From CAYGWP01 sp964353455 (lineage in GTDB: Bacteria > Planctomycetota > Phycisphaerae > FEN-1346), in the NCBI GenBank assembly GCA_964353455.1, contig CAYGWP010000493.1:1-13782 (forward strand): a stretch of 13,782 bases of DNA, read 5' to 3'. Positions within the stretch are counted from its first letter, which is position 1. Each line of letters begins with the position of its first letter. The notes beneath the pieces were generated by a model. It did not search any database. It saw nothing but the letters and a program-made list of their open reading frames with translations, and was not told the DNA's origin. Shown here piece after piece: positions 1 through 7,074 of the stretch. A program made the position numbers and the translations under genes.

Positions 1-889
1 CCCCCAGCGGCGACCAGACGGCGGGCGTCTTCTCGCCGTCCCAGGTGATCCGGAGCGCCAGTTCCCTCAGGGCGGCGATTTCATCGTCGCGCGAGGCGGC
101 CGCGGGCAACTTGATGCGGATCGCGGTGATCGCGCCCTCGCCCCGCAGTTCGGCCAGCGGCATGGCCTCGCCGCCCGGCAGTGAGAAGTTTCCGCGCACA
201 ACCGTCTCCGTGGAGCGCTTGCCGACGGGGTCGGCGCCCAGACGCGCGGTCAGCAGTTCGTCCGCCGCCTTGAGGGCCGCCGCCTCCGCCGCCGAGAGGG
301 CCATCTTAAAGGTCGGCACGACGGTCCCCTTCGGGAACGTCTCGTAGCCGAAATGGAAGTAGCGGCCCCAGCCCTTATCGGCCACGATCTTGCAGGACTT
401 GGCGTACGGGATGGGGACGTAGTTGTTGAGGCCCCGCGCGGTCTCGTGGACCAGGGCAGGATAGGCGAACGGCTCGTTCTTGCGGTCGAAGTAGCCTGAG
501 AACGGGAGGTCAACGGCGGGTTCGGCGGCGCCGTCGAGGTAGATCTTGACGTGCCCGGCATCGGCCTTCGCGGACCAGATGCGCCAGATGCACCCCGGGC
601 CTTCCATCTCGGCCATGACCTCCACATCACCCTCTTTGCGGATGATGCCCGTGCCGTCGGCATTGGCGGCCCAGGCGATGTACTTGCCCGTGGCGGCATC
701 ATACTTGGTTGCGCGGTCGTAACTGGACCACTGGGCCATCGTGTCGCCCGGCGCCGGGAGGACGGCGAGGCGTTCCAGGTCAGTCAGGCGGCGCACCAGG
801 TCAACGTATGAGAGTTTCTGCTGCCCGCTCACGCCGGAGGCCGCAATGAGAATCACCATAGCCGCAGCCAGCAGACTTGCCGTTTTCAT
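1..889 (-). CDS. DUF2961 / GH172-type secreted glycoside hydrolase, N-terminal part (runs off window)
   Basis: The frame is open from an ATG at 889 to the window edge, giving 296 residues without a stop. The start has AAGGA upstream with about 6 nt spacing and a Sec signal peptide (MKTASLLAAAMVILIAASG, residues 1-19, cleavage near 22). Residues 97-120 hold the segment GPGCIWRIWSA...KIYLDG, residues 154-164 LNNYVPIPYAK, and residues 283-296 WDGEKTPAVWSPLG. These match my memory of the DUF2961 family (PF11175), whose characterised members (CAZy GH172) act on alpha-fructofuranosides and arabinofuranosides. The catalytic glutamates cannot be placed reliably, because the C-terminal half lies outside the window. 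It is the last gene seen of the minus-strand glycan operon, 82 bp after its neighbour. The family call is fairly firm; the substrate is not known. Confidence 0.85.
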   Translation of the reverse strand, partial: MKTASLLAAAMVILIAASGVSGQQKLSYVDLVRRLTDLERLAVLPAPGDTMAQWSSYDRATKYDAATGKYIAWAANADGTGIIRKEGDVEVMAEMEGPGCIWRIWSAKADAGHVKIYLDGAAEPAVDLPFSGYFDRKNEPFAYPALVHETARGLNNYVPIPYAKSCKIVADKGWGRYFHFGYETFPKGTVVPTFKMALSAAEAAALKAADELLTARLGADPVGKRSTETVVRGNFSLPGGEAMPLAELRGEGAITAIRIKLPAAASRDDEIAALRELALRITWDGEKTPAVWSPLG

Positions 890-971
890 GGCCGTTCCTT
901 TATGCTAGTGTCAGGGACATGCCCCCAACTTGAGCGATCTATTCTGTGCGGTTCGCGGCGGGAAGGGAAGT

Positions 972-2114
972 TTATTCCTGCGCCGCCTTCGCCTTCGCCG
1001 CGCGAAGGCGGAAGAGTTGCGCCTTGGCGGCCGTACTGCCCTCCTTCGGGATCACGCGGTTGCAGACCTCCCGAATGCGGGGTTCCAGACGACCCAGGAG
1101 GAGCCAGTCCTGGACGTTCCCGCTCTGTCGCGACGGCGTGGTCCTGTTGACCCACCCGCCGACAACGGGGGCGTCCAGAGAGCCGTTCCACATCGCCTTG
1201 ACGAACGTGTTGGCGAACCGCTTGAGGTCCGCCTCATCGAAGACGATGCCGCTCTCGGCGCACGCGATGGCGAAGGCGATGTCGATGCTTCCGTGGCCGG
1301 TGTCCTCGGCCCGCGGATGGTCGGTCTTGGCCATTTCGGCGTCCCACTCGCCCGAGGCGTCCCAGTAGTTCCACTCGTATCGGTCGCCGACCGTGCGCAG
1401 GCGCGACTTGAAGAACGATGCCATCCTCGCCGCCCGCTCGCGCCACTCGGCCTTGCCGGTGATGCGGAAGAGCGCGACATAGACCGACCCCATCGCGAGG
1501 TATTGGTTGTGCGGCTGCGTTATGCCGTGCTCCGCCCCAAGGGCCGGATCGTCCGGGTAAACGAGGACCGCCCCCTCCTTCACCTGACGGCGGCACTTGT
1601 CCCACTTGGGGACGAGTTTGGTCTCGATGACGGCGAGCAGCCGGTCGGCACGTGCGCCGTAGGCCGGGGCGAGGGCGGGGTCCTTCTTCACGATCTCAAT
1701 GGCGCGGCAGATGGGCGTAAGGACCACGCCGTCATGGACCGCGAAGTCGAGGGGCTCGCCGGCCTTCGTGGAGTAACTGCCGGTGCGCCAACCCAGGACC
1801 CCGTCGCGGTTCGGCGTCAGGTTGGCGAACATCGTATCGGCATACTTAAAGAATCGGTCGAGCCAAGCCCGGTCGGCGGTCACCTGGTACAGGTCCACCA
1901 ATGCCCGCATCTGCTGGCCGCAGGACCAGGCAAGGATGCCCGAGTCGGAATCCTTCCATCGCTCTCCGCGATCAAAGCGGTCGAGGACGGTAACGAGTTC
2001 CGCGTACAGCGGATCCTTAGTGGCCGGCGGCGCGGCGGTCTCGGCACAGTGCCCCCTCGCGGCAGCAAGTAGAACCGCCAGACCGGCAACGAGAACAACC
2101 GCCTTGCCGAACAT
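972..2114 (-). CDS. Secreted protein, probable (alpha/alpha)-toroid sugar-active enzyme, function unknown
   Basis: This encodes 380 residues. The ATG at 2114 is chosen over an in-frame ATG at 2231 because AGGAG lies 5 nt upstream, a signal peptide follows directly (MFGKAVVLVAGLAVLLAAARG), and the upstream start would overlap the preceding gene by 82 bp. The mature protein is rich in helical pairs with repeated aromatic/acidic patterns: DSGILAWSCGQQMRAL (about 60-75), QPHNQYLAMGSVYVALF (about 195-211), YEWNYWD (246-252) and EDTGHGSIDIAFAIACAE (about 269-286). This layout recalls six-hairpin glycosidases, AGE epimerases and glucuronyl C5-epimerase C-domains, but I recognise no diagnostic catalytic motif, and the HGWARGNGW-type signature of GH105 is absent. 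It sits 35 bp after the esterase/DUF4838 gene and is probably co-transcribed. The role is inferred from context: a periplasmic lyase, epimerase or hydrolase acting on the same glycan. Confidence 0.8.
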   Translation of the reverse strand: MFGKAVVLVAGLAVLLAAARGHCAETAAPPATKDPLYAELVTVLDRFDRGERWKDSDSGILAWSCGQQMRALVDLYQVTADRAWLDRFFKYADTMFANLTPNRDGVLGWRTGSYSTKAGEPLDFAVHDGVVLTPICRAIEIVKKDPALAPAYGARADRLLAVIETKLVPKWDKCRRQVKEGAVLVYPDDPALGAEHGITQPHNQYLAMGSVYVALFRITGKAEWRERAARMASFFKSRLRTVGDRYEWNYWDASGEWDAEMAKTDHPRAEDTGHGSIDIAFAIACAESGIVFDEADLKRFANTFVKAMWNGSLDAPVVGGWVNRTTPSRQSGNVQDWLLLGRLEPRIREVCNRVIPKEGSTAAKAQLFRLRAAKAKAAQE

Positions 2115-2149
2115 TGCCACTCCTACTGCTACCGCGCCAAGTGCAAGTC

Positions 2150-5100
2150 TTACTTCGCCGGGGCCTTTTCGGGCGGCTTCGGCGCGGGGGGTGGGGCGAG
2201 TTTCAGCCGCTCGCGCTGGGCCTTGAGCCAAACGTCCAGCGCGCCGGAGCCCGCGTGCTCGCGGACCATCGTGACGCCTTCCTTGCGGGCGATGCGCTCG
2301 AACCGGTCGAGGAGCGCCGAGGCATCGGCGGCGGCATCGCCGGGCTTCGAGTTGGCGATCTGGACGTACAGCACCGGCAGCCGCGCGACCTCCACGCGGT
2401 GGGCAAAGACCGCATCGCCGGCCGCCTTAGCACCGGCCTCGTCGAAGAGTTTCACGGCCTCGGCGATCACCTCGGCCCCCAGGTACGGCGAATCAGGCTT
2501 GGCCCAGATATTGACGTGCCAGTCTTTGTGCTCGGTCACCTGGCGGTGGATGAGGTTGATGTACTGCCGCAGCGGCCCCGCCGCCGGGCCGTAGTACGCG
2601 GGCAGAAACTCGTCGATCGCCTTGTCGGTGTCGTAGTCGGGGTTCCACAGCGTCTTGGCCATGATGTAGGTGCGGAGTTCGGCCAGTTCCGACCCGGGCG
2701 TAAAGTAGCAGGCCTCCTCGTAAATCCCCTTCACGCCACTACCGATGAAGAACCGGATGTTGGGCCGCAGCACCCGCAGGTTCGGGAACGGCATGATGCT
2801 GTGGCTATAGTCGATAACGTAATCCCATATATAGAGCCGATTGCACAACTTGTTCCAGCCGCGGATGTCGGCCACGAAGGACTTGTTGACCTCGCACTCA
2901 TCCAGCGGATGGGCGAAGCAGCACTCGATTGAGCACAGGCGCACGCACACGTTCGGCCGCGGCCGGATGCTCTTGGGCGGCTTGCGGCTCCACTGGTATG
3001 CAAGTGTGTCGATCACCTTGTCGGGGAAGTCCGCGGCAATGTCGTCGGCAATGGCGTTGACGAACTCAATGAGCGGCCCGGCCTGGCTCTCCTCGCGGTC
3101 GGCCACGGCCCTGCAATTCGTGCAGGTGCAGAAGCCCGCCCAGTCGTTCTGCGAGACCGAAAAGATCGTCGCGTCGGGCGATTCCTTGATCCACTGCCGG
3201 ACGACCTTCCTGGCGATCTCGATGACCTTCGGGTTCGTCAGGCAGAGTTGCGTCCGCTCCGCCGTCCGCTGCCCCTTCACCTCCGAGAAGTACTCCGGGT
3301 GGGCCGCAAACTCCTTCGCCGGGTCGAGTATCGAGTTGAAGGTGTGGACGAAGTGCGAGTACGAGACCTTGCCGCCGTGCTGCTCGTCGAGGCGGGTTTG
3401 GGTGCCGTTCATCTTGTTACGGACCGCCCAGTCGGCATCGCGAGAGCAGGGGTAGTCGGTCGAGCGCAGTTCAAGTGGCGGCTGGTAGCGCACGTGGAGG
3501 TCGCCGATCTCGATCGTGCCGGTCTTCGGGATGACCGTGCACGCGGCCCCGGCGGGGTCAAGCACGTCAAGTTCCGCGGCCCTGTAAACCCCGCCCTTGG
3601 GGGAGATGGTGCGGCCGGCCGTGAACCACCGGCAGCCGCAGTTGTCCTCAAGGAAGGTATAGACCGCGTAGAGGACGCCGCGGCGGTTGCCCGCCAGGAC
3701 CAGGGCCGGCCCCTTCGTCTCGATGGCGATGCCCTCGGCGCCGAGTTTGTCGAACTCAACCGCCACGCCCAGTTTCGCGAGCGTCGCATCGCACCGGCCG
3801 ACCACGATGGGCGTCTTTTCGCCGAGCGTCCCCTCGGCCACAACCGCCAGGCGCTTGCCGGTGAGTTTCTCAATGTGTGCCGCCAGGTCGCCAGCCGCGA
3901 ACGTCTCCTGCGGCGTGGCCTTCTCGGGTATGACGATGGCATGCGTCGCCGGATCCACCGTCTTCCCGCCGATGCGAAGGACGCACTGGCCCGCTTGGGG
4001 GGCCGGCGGCGCGGCGGCCGCCTGCTCCGCAGCAAGGCTCAGCCTCAGCACGACCGGCCCGGCGAGTTGCCGAATCTGGCCGTCCAGGTCGGCGGCCTGC
4101 TTCCTCGCCTCATCCAGCGGCAGGCCCTTCGCCATACCGGGCCGTTTGTGGCCAATATCGTTCAGGTACGCATCCGTGAGCAGGCGTCCGCGCTTTCGCA
4201 CGAGTTGCAGGAGTTCCGCCCCCCCCTTGTTGGTGGAGAGGTCGGGGAACTTCAGCATGTCGAGGCCGGCGGCAAGTTCCTCGCGCGTGACCGTCCCCAG
4301 CACCTTGTCGCCCTCGCGCAACTGGTACCGCGCGGCCGAGAGGCCGCGCACCGTCAGCGTGTGGCGGTTGAATCGCTCCACGAAGCGTTCGAGTTTGACG
4401 GACTCGGCGTCCCACTTCGGGTCCATCGGCATGGGTCGGCGACTGGTCCACGTGAAGCGGATGCCCTCGCCGTCGCGGGCCAGGTCCGCGACGTTGCCGC
4501 CCGCGGCCTTGAGGGCGGCGGCATCTATCACCGCCGCATCGACCTCGGGCGGGACGCGCCACGCCTCAAGGACCGCGGCGGCCATCAGCATGTGGCCCGT
4601 CGCGTTGGCGTGGACTCCATCACCCGCAAACTGAAACGCCGGCATCGTCTTTCGTCGCTCCGCCAGGTGCCGCGACATCGGCCCGTGGATATCCCCCACC
4701 TCCCACCCCGCCGACCGCTGCGAGAGCAGCCACTCCGAGTACCGGGCGAGCACATCATCATAACCCTCGAACGGCTGGCGATACTCCGCCTGGCCGGCCG
4801 GCAGCGTGCGGGCCTTGATCGGCACGGGGTCGAACGTCGGCGGCGTCATGAGCAGGACCATCGCCCCGGACGCCTTCGCCGCATCGACCAGCCGCCGGAT
4901 GCCGTCCTGGTACGCCTTGAAGCGGTCCTCGCCTAACGGGTAGTAGATGCCATCGTTCATCCCGTAGCAGGCGACGACGGCATTGGGCTCCGTCTTCTCA
5001 AGCAGGCGCGCGAGCCGCTCGTGCAGGCACGGCCGCGGGAACTGGCCGCCGGCGTGGCCCGGCTCCGAGAGGCCCGAGACGGTCTCGCTCGGGATGCCGA

Positions 5101-5311
5101 GGTTGAGGAATTCGGGCCGCCCGCCTGGAGGGTTCGGCGCCCGCGTAACCGTGTACGCCTCAATGTAGTCGATGTATTGTCCGCCGTACGTTATCGAATC
5201 GCCGAGGAAAACCACGCGGCGGGGACTATCGGACATGGCTTTCTCCGCGGCCCAGGCGCTTGCCGACACCGCGATGACGGCAATCAGGGCCAGGCAACAT
5301 GAAGTCTTCAT
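2150..5311 (-). CDS. Secreted two-domain enzyme: SGNH/GDSL esterase fused to DUF4838 (GH67-like) domain
   Basis: This encodes 1053 residues. The ATG at 5311 has GAGAGGAA about 7 nt upstream and a Sec signal peptide (residues 1-22, ending ASAWAA). Residues 32-250 form an SGNH hydrolase: block I FLGDSIT with nucleophile Ser39, block II Gly72 in LNLGIPSE, block III GMND (Asn119), and block V DGVH (Asp231, His234). The catalytic set is complete, consistent with carbohydrate deacetylation. After a linker of about 190 residues, residues 445-575 look like the N-terminal domain of alpha-glucuronidases (FAAGDLAAHIEKLTGKRL, GNRRGVLYAVYTFLEDNCGCRWF). Residues 620-930 match DUF4838 (SYSHFVHTFNSIL, the C-x-C-x-x-C of FCTCTNCRAV near 726, LWNPDYDTDKAIDEFLPAYYGPA). 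The tail is Pro/Ala/Lys rich. DUF4838 activity is poorly characterised. Joining an esterase to a glucuronidase-like domain suggests one protein handles acetylated, uronic-acid-decorated side chains. Confidence 0.92.
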   Translation of the reverse strand: MKTSCCLALIAVIAVSASAWAAEKAMSDSPRRVVFLGDSITYGGQYIDYIEAYTVTRAPNPPGGRPEFLNLGIPSETVSGLSEPGHAGGQFPRPCLHERLARLLEKTEPNAVVACYGMNDGIYYPLGEDRFKAYQDGIRRLVDAAKASGAMVLLMTPPTFDPVPIKARTLPAGQAEYRQPFEGYDDVLARYSEWLLSQRSAGWEVGDIHGPMSRHLAERRKTMPAFQFAGDGVHANATGHMLMAAAVLEAWRVPPEVDAAVIDAAALKAAGGNVADLARDGEGIRFTWTSRRPMPMDPKWDAESVKLERFVERFNRHTLTVRGLSAARYQLREGDKVLGTVTREELAAGLDMLKFPDLSTNKGGAELLQLVRKRGRLLTDAYLNDIGHKRPGMAKGLPLDEARKQAADLDGQIRQLAGPVVLRLSLAAEQAAAAPPAPQAGQCVLRIGGKTVDPATHAIVIPEKATPQETFAAGDLAAHIEKLTGKRLAVVAEGTLGEKTPIVVGRCDATLAKLGVAVEFDKLGAEGIAIETKGPALVLAGNRRGVLYAVYTFLEDNCGCRWFTAGRTISPKGGVYRAAELDVLDPAGAACTVIPKTGTIEIGDLHVRYQPPLELRSTDYPCSRDADWAVRNKMNGTQTRLDEQHGGKVSYSHFVHTFNSILDPAKEFAAHPEYFSEVKGQRTAERTQLCLTNPKVIEIARKVVRQWIKESPDATIFSVSQNDWAGFCTCTNCRAVADREESQAGPLIEFVNAIADDIAADFPDKVIDTLAYQWSRKPPKSIRPRPNVCVRLCSIECCFAHPLDECEVNKSFVADIRGWNKLCNRLYIWDYVIDYSHSIMPFPNLRVLRPNIRFFIGSGVKGIYEEACYFTPGSELAELRTYIMAKTLWNPDYDTDKAIDEFLPAYYGPAAGPLRQYINLIHRQVTEHKDWHVNIWAKPDSPYLGAEVIAEAVKLFDEAGAKAAGDAVFAHRVEVARLPVLYVQIANSKPGDAAADASALLDRFERIARKEGVTMVREHAGSGALDVWLKAQRERLKLAPPPAPKPPEKAPAK

Positions 5312-5350
5312 GGCAGGGTTCCTCTCGTCTTTCCGTCGTACCGGATGCCG

Positions 5351-5439
5351 GGTGGCACGGCCACGCTGTGCTGTTGCGTGGCCGTGGCTTCCGCGGCCGA
5401 AGTAACCACGGCCACGCAGAACAGCGTGGCCGTGCCACC
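5351..5439. repeat. BIME-like double palindrome between sulfatase and esterase genes
   Basis: Two hairpins stand head to head. The left has arms CACGGCCACGC (5356-5366) and GCGTGGCCGTG (5376-5386) with a 9-nt loop. The right has the same 11-bp arms (5407-5417 and 5424-5434) around the loop AGAACA. The whole unit is also one long imperfect inverted repeat, starting GGTGGCACGG and ending CCGTGCCACC. It can therefore fold as two small hairpins or one large stem of about 36 bp. It fills most of the 145-bp gap between two co-oriented genes, where it could stabilise or attenuate the mRNA. There is no T-run, so it is not a typical intrinsic terminator. The architecture is that of REP/BIME elements. 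Confidence 0.9.
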
Positions 5440-5456
5440 TGCTACGGCCCCCCCGG

Positions 5457-7043
5457 CTACTGCTTGCCTGGCGCGAGGCCCAGTTTCCGCTGAAAGTACG
5501 CGATCATCTCCTGGCGATGGTTGTCATCGCGCTTGGGCACGTTCGGCTGGTTGATGACCGGGGCGTTCTCATCGACGTATGCCCGAGTGGGCCCCGCCGG
5601 GCCGCGCCACTCCTCGATTGCCTTCGAGAGCCGCTCGACCTCGGCCTGGCATTCCGGCCGGCCGTAAAGGTTCTCCATCTCCAGCGGGTCGGCCTTGAGG
5701 TCGAAGAAGAGGCTCTTCTCGCGCGGACTTCGGAGGATGAGTTTGTGTGCGGCCGTCCGGGCCACAAGTTGCGACGCCCCCGGCATCTCCGAGAAGACGA
5801 TCTCGCGGCGCCCGCCCGCCGCAAGGTCCAGCCCGCGCATCTTCTCCGCAGGCCGGCAAAGAGCCTGCCGCAGGATCGTCGGCGCAAGGTCCACCGCGCT
5901 CACCAGGGCGTCGCTCACCGTGCCCCGCCCAGCGCCACTTGGGTACTTGATGATCAGCGGCACCTTCATCAGCGGATCATACCCGAGGTTTCCTTTCAGC
6001 AGAAGGTGATGGAACCCCATGTATTCGCCGTGGTCGGCGGTATAGACGATCATTGTGGAATCGTAGAGGCCCTTGCGCCTCAGCACGTCCGTCATGCGGC
6101 CGACGTGGAAATCGATCTCGGAAATTGTGGCGTAGTAATGCGCCATGATTCGCTTGAGGGCCGGCAGGGTGAGTTTCGCGTGCGGGAAGTAGCCGGCGCT
6201 AAACTCGATGTCGCGCGGCAGGGGCGCATCCGTCCACCCGGCCAGCGGCGTCATCTTCTCCGGATCGTACATGCGGTCCCACGGGGCGGGCGGGTCGAAC
6301 GGGTGGTGCGGCTTGATGAAGCCGGCCATGAGCAGGTTCCCCCCGCCGGTCCACTTGCTGATCGTCTCCATCGCCCGGTCAGCAATCCACGTGGTGGAGT
6401 AGTGCGCCTCGTCCAGGTCCGACCGCCTCGCCCCGAACGTCTCCCAGTACTCCGCCGGGGCGCGGCTGCGGTACTCCGACCGCTGGTCCTCAAGGTCGAT
6501 GCCGTCCGCAAGGTCCTGGCCCTTCAGCCACCGATGGTAATCATCGTCGAACCGGCCCACGCCGTCCTGCTCGGCCAGTTCCATCTCGTCGAAGCCCACG
6601 TCCAGATAGGTGGGCGTAAAGTGCATCTTGCCGACGGCCTTCGTCCGGTAACCGGCCGCGCGCATGATCGCCGGGAACATCTCCGTCCCCGGCCGCGGCG
6701 TCGAGTGGTTGCCCCACGCCTGGTGCTCGTGGACCCACAGGCCCGACAGGAACGAGTACCGCGACGGCGTGCAGAAATGGAGCGGGCAGAAACTGTTGGA
6801 GAATCTGACCCCGTCGGCCGCCACCGCGTCCAGGTTCGACGTGCGGATCTCCCGGTTGCCGTACGCCCCCATGCAGTCGATGCGGTGCTGGTCGGCGTAG
6901 ATTACAAGGACGTTTGGGCGTTGCGGCGGGCCTGCGTCCGGCCCCGCGGGCCGCGACTGCTGCTCAGCGGATGCCGCGATGCGGCCGGCGGCCAGCGCCA
7001 GGCCCGCCGCCGTCGCAGACTTGATGACCTCCCGGCGATTCAC
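5457..7043 (-). CDS. Tat-exported type I sulfatase
   Basis: This encodes 528 residues. The GTG at 7043 is chosen because GGAGG lies 7 nt upstream and a twin-arginine signal follows at once (NRREVIKSATAAGLALAAG). An in-frame ATG at 7097 would add 18 unlikely residues and overlap the GH116 stop. The sulfatase fold starts at PNVLVIYADQ (43-52), with metal ligand Asp51; the second position is Gln where many sulfatases have Asp. The formylglycine motif is CTPSRYSFLSG with Cys91, so activation by a formylglycine-generating enzyme is expected. Other fold features are GKMHF, KPHHPFDPP and TADHGEYMGFHH, which hold the remaining metal and sulfate contacts. The C-terminus has the usual FDLKADPLEMENLYG subdomain motif. 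It removes sulfate esters from the glycan attacked by the operon; the SulfAtlas subfamily cannot be read by eye. The gene lies 31 bp after the GH116 stop, so co-transcription is likely. Confidence 0.95.
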   Translation of the reverse strand: MNRREVIKSATAAGLALAAGRIAASAEQQSRPAGPDAGPPQRPNVLVIYADQHRIDCMGAYGNREIRTSNLDAVAADGVRFSNSFCPLHFCTPSRYSFLSGLWVHEHQAWGNHSTPRPGTEMFPAIMRAAGYRTKAVGKMHFTPTYLDVGFDEMELAEQDGVGRFDDDYHRWLKGQDLADGIDLEDQRSEYRSRAPAEYWETFGARRSDLDEAHYSTTWIADRAMETISKWTGGGNLLMAGFIKPHHPFDPPAPWDRMYDPEKMTPLAGWTDAPLPRDIEFSAGYFPHAKLTLPALKRIMAHYYATISEIDFHVGRMTDVLRRKGLYDSTMIVYTADHGEYMGFHHLLLKGNLGYDPLMKVPLIIKYPSGAGRGTVSDALVSAVDLAPTILRQALCRPAEKMRGLDLAAGGRREIVFSEMPGASQLVARTAAHKLILRSPREKSLFFDLKADPLEMENLYGRPECQAEVERLSKAIEEWRGPAGPTRAYVDENAPVINQPNVPKRDDNHRQEMIAYFQRKLGLAPGKQ

Positions 7044-7074
7044 CTCGTATCCTCCCTGTCCTATCAAGAAGGCA

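Noticed and set aside
890..971. Promoter or hairpin between the (alpha/alpha)-type and DUF2961 genes
   Set aside because: A short GGGACATGCCCC partial palindrome is present, but no convincing -35/-10 pair with good spacing toward the DUF2961 gene.
930..2072. Long open frame on the plus strand opposite the (alpha/alpha)-type protein
   Set aside because: It is the shadow of a well-supported minus-strand gene in GC-rich DNA: no ribosome site, no recognisable domains, and an Arg/Gly/Pro-rich composition.
3248..4936. Plus-strand open frame of 562 codons
   Set aside because: It lies wholly antisense to the SGNH-DUF4838 gene, whose motifs are unambiguous; its translation is low-complexity Arg/Leu/Pro.
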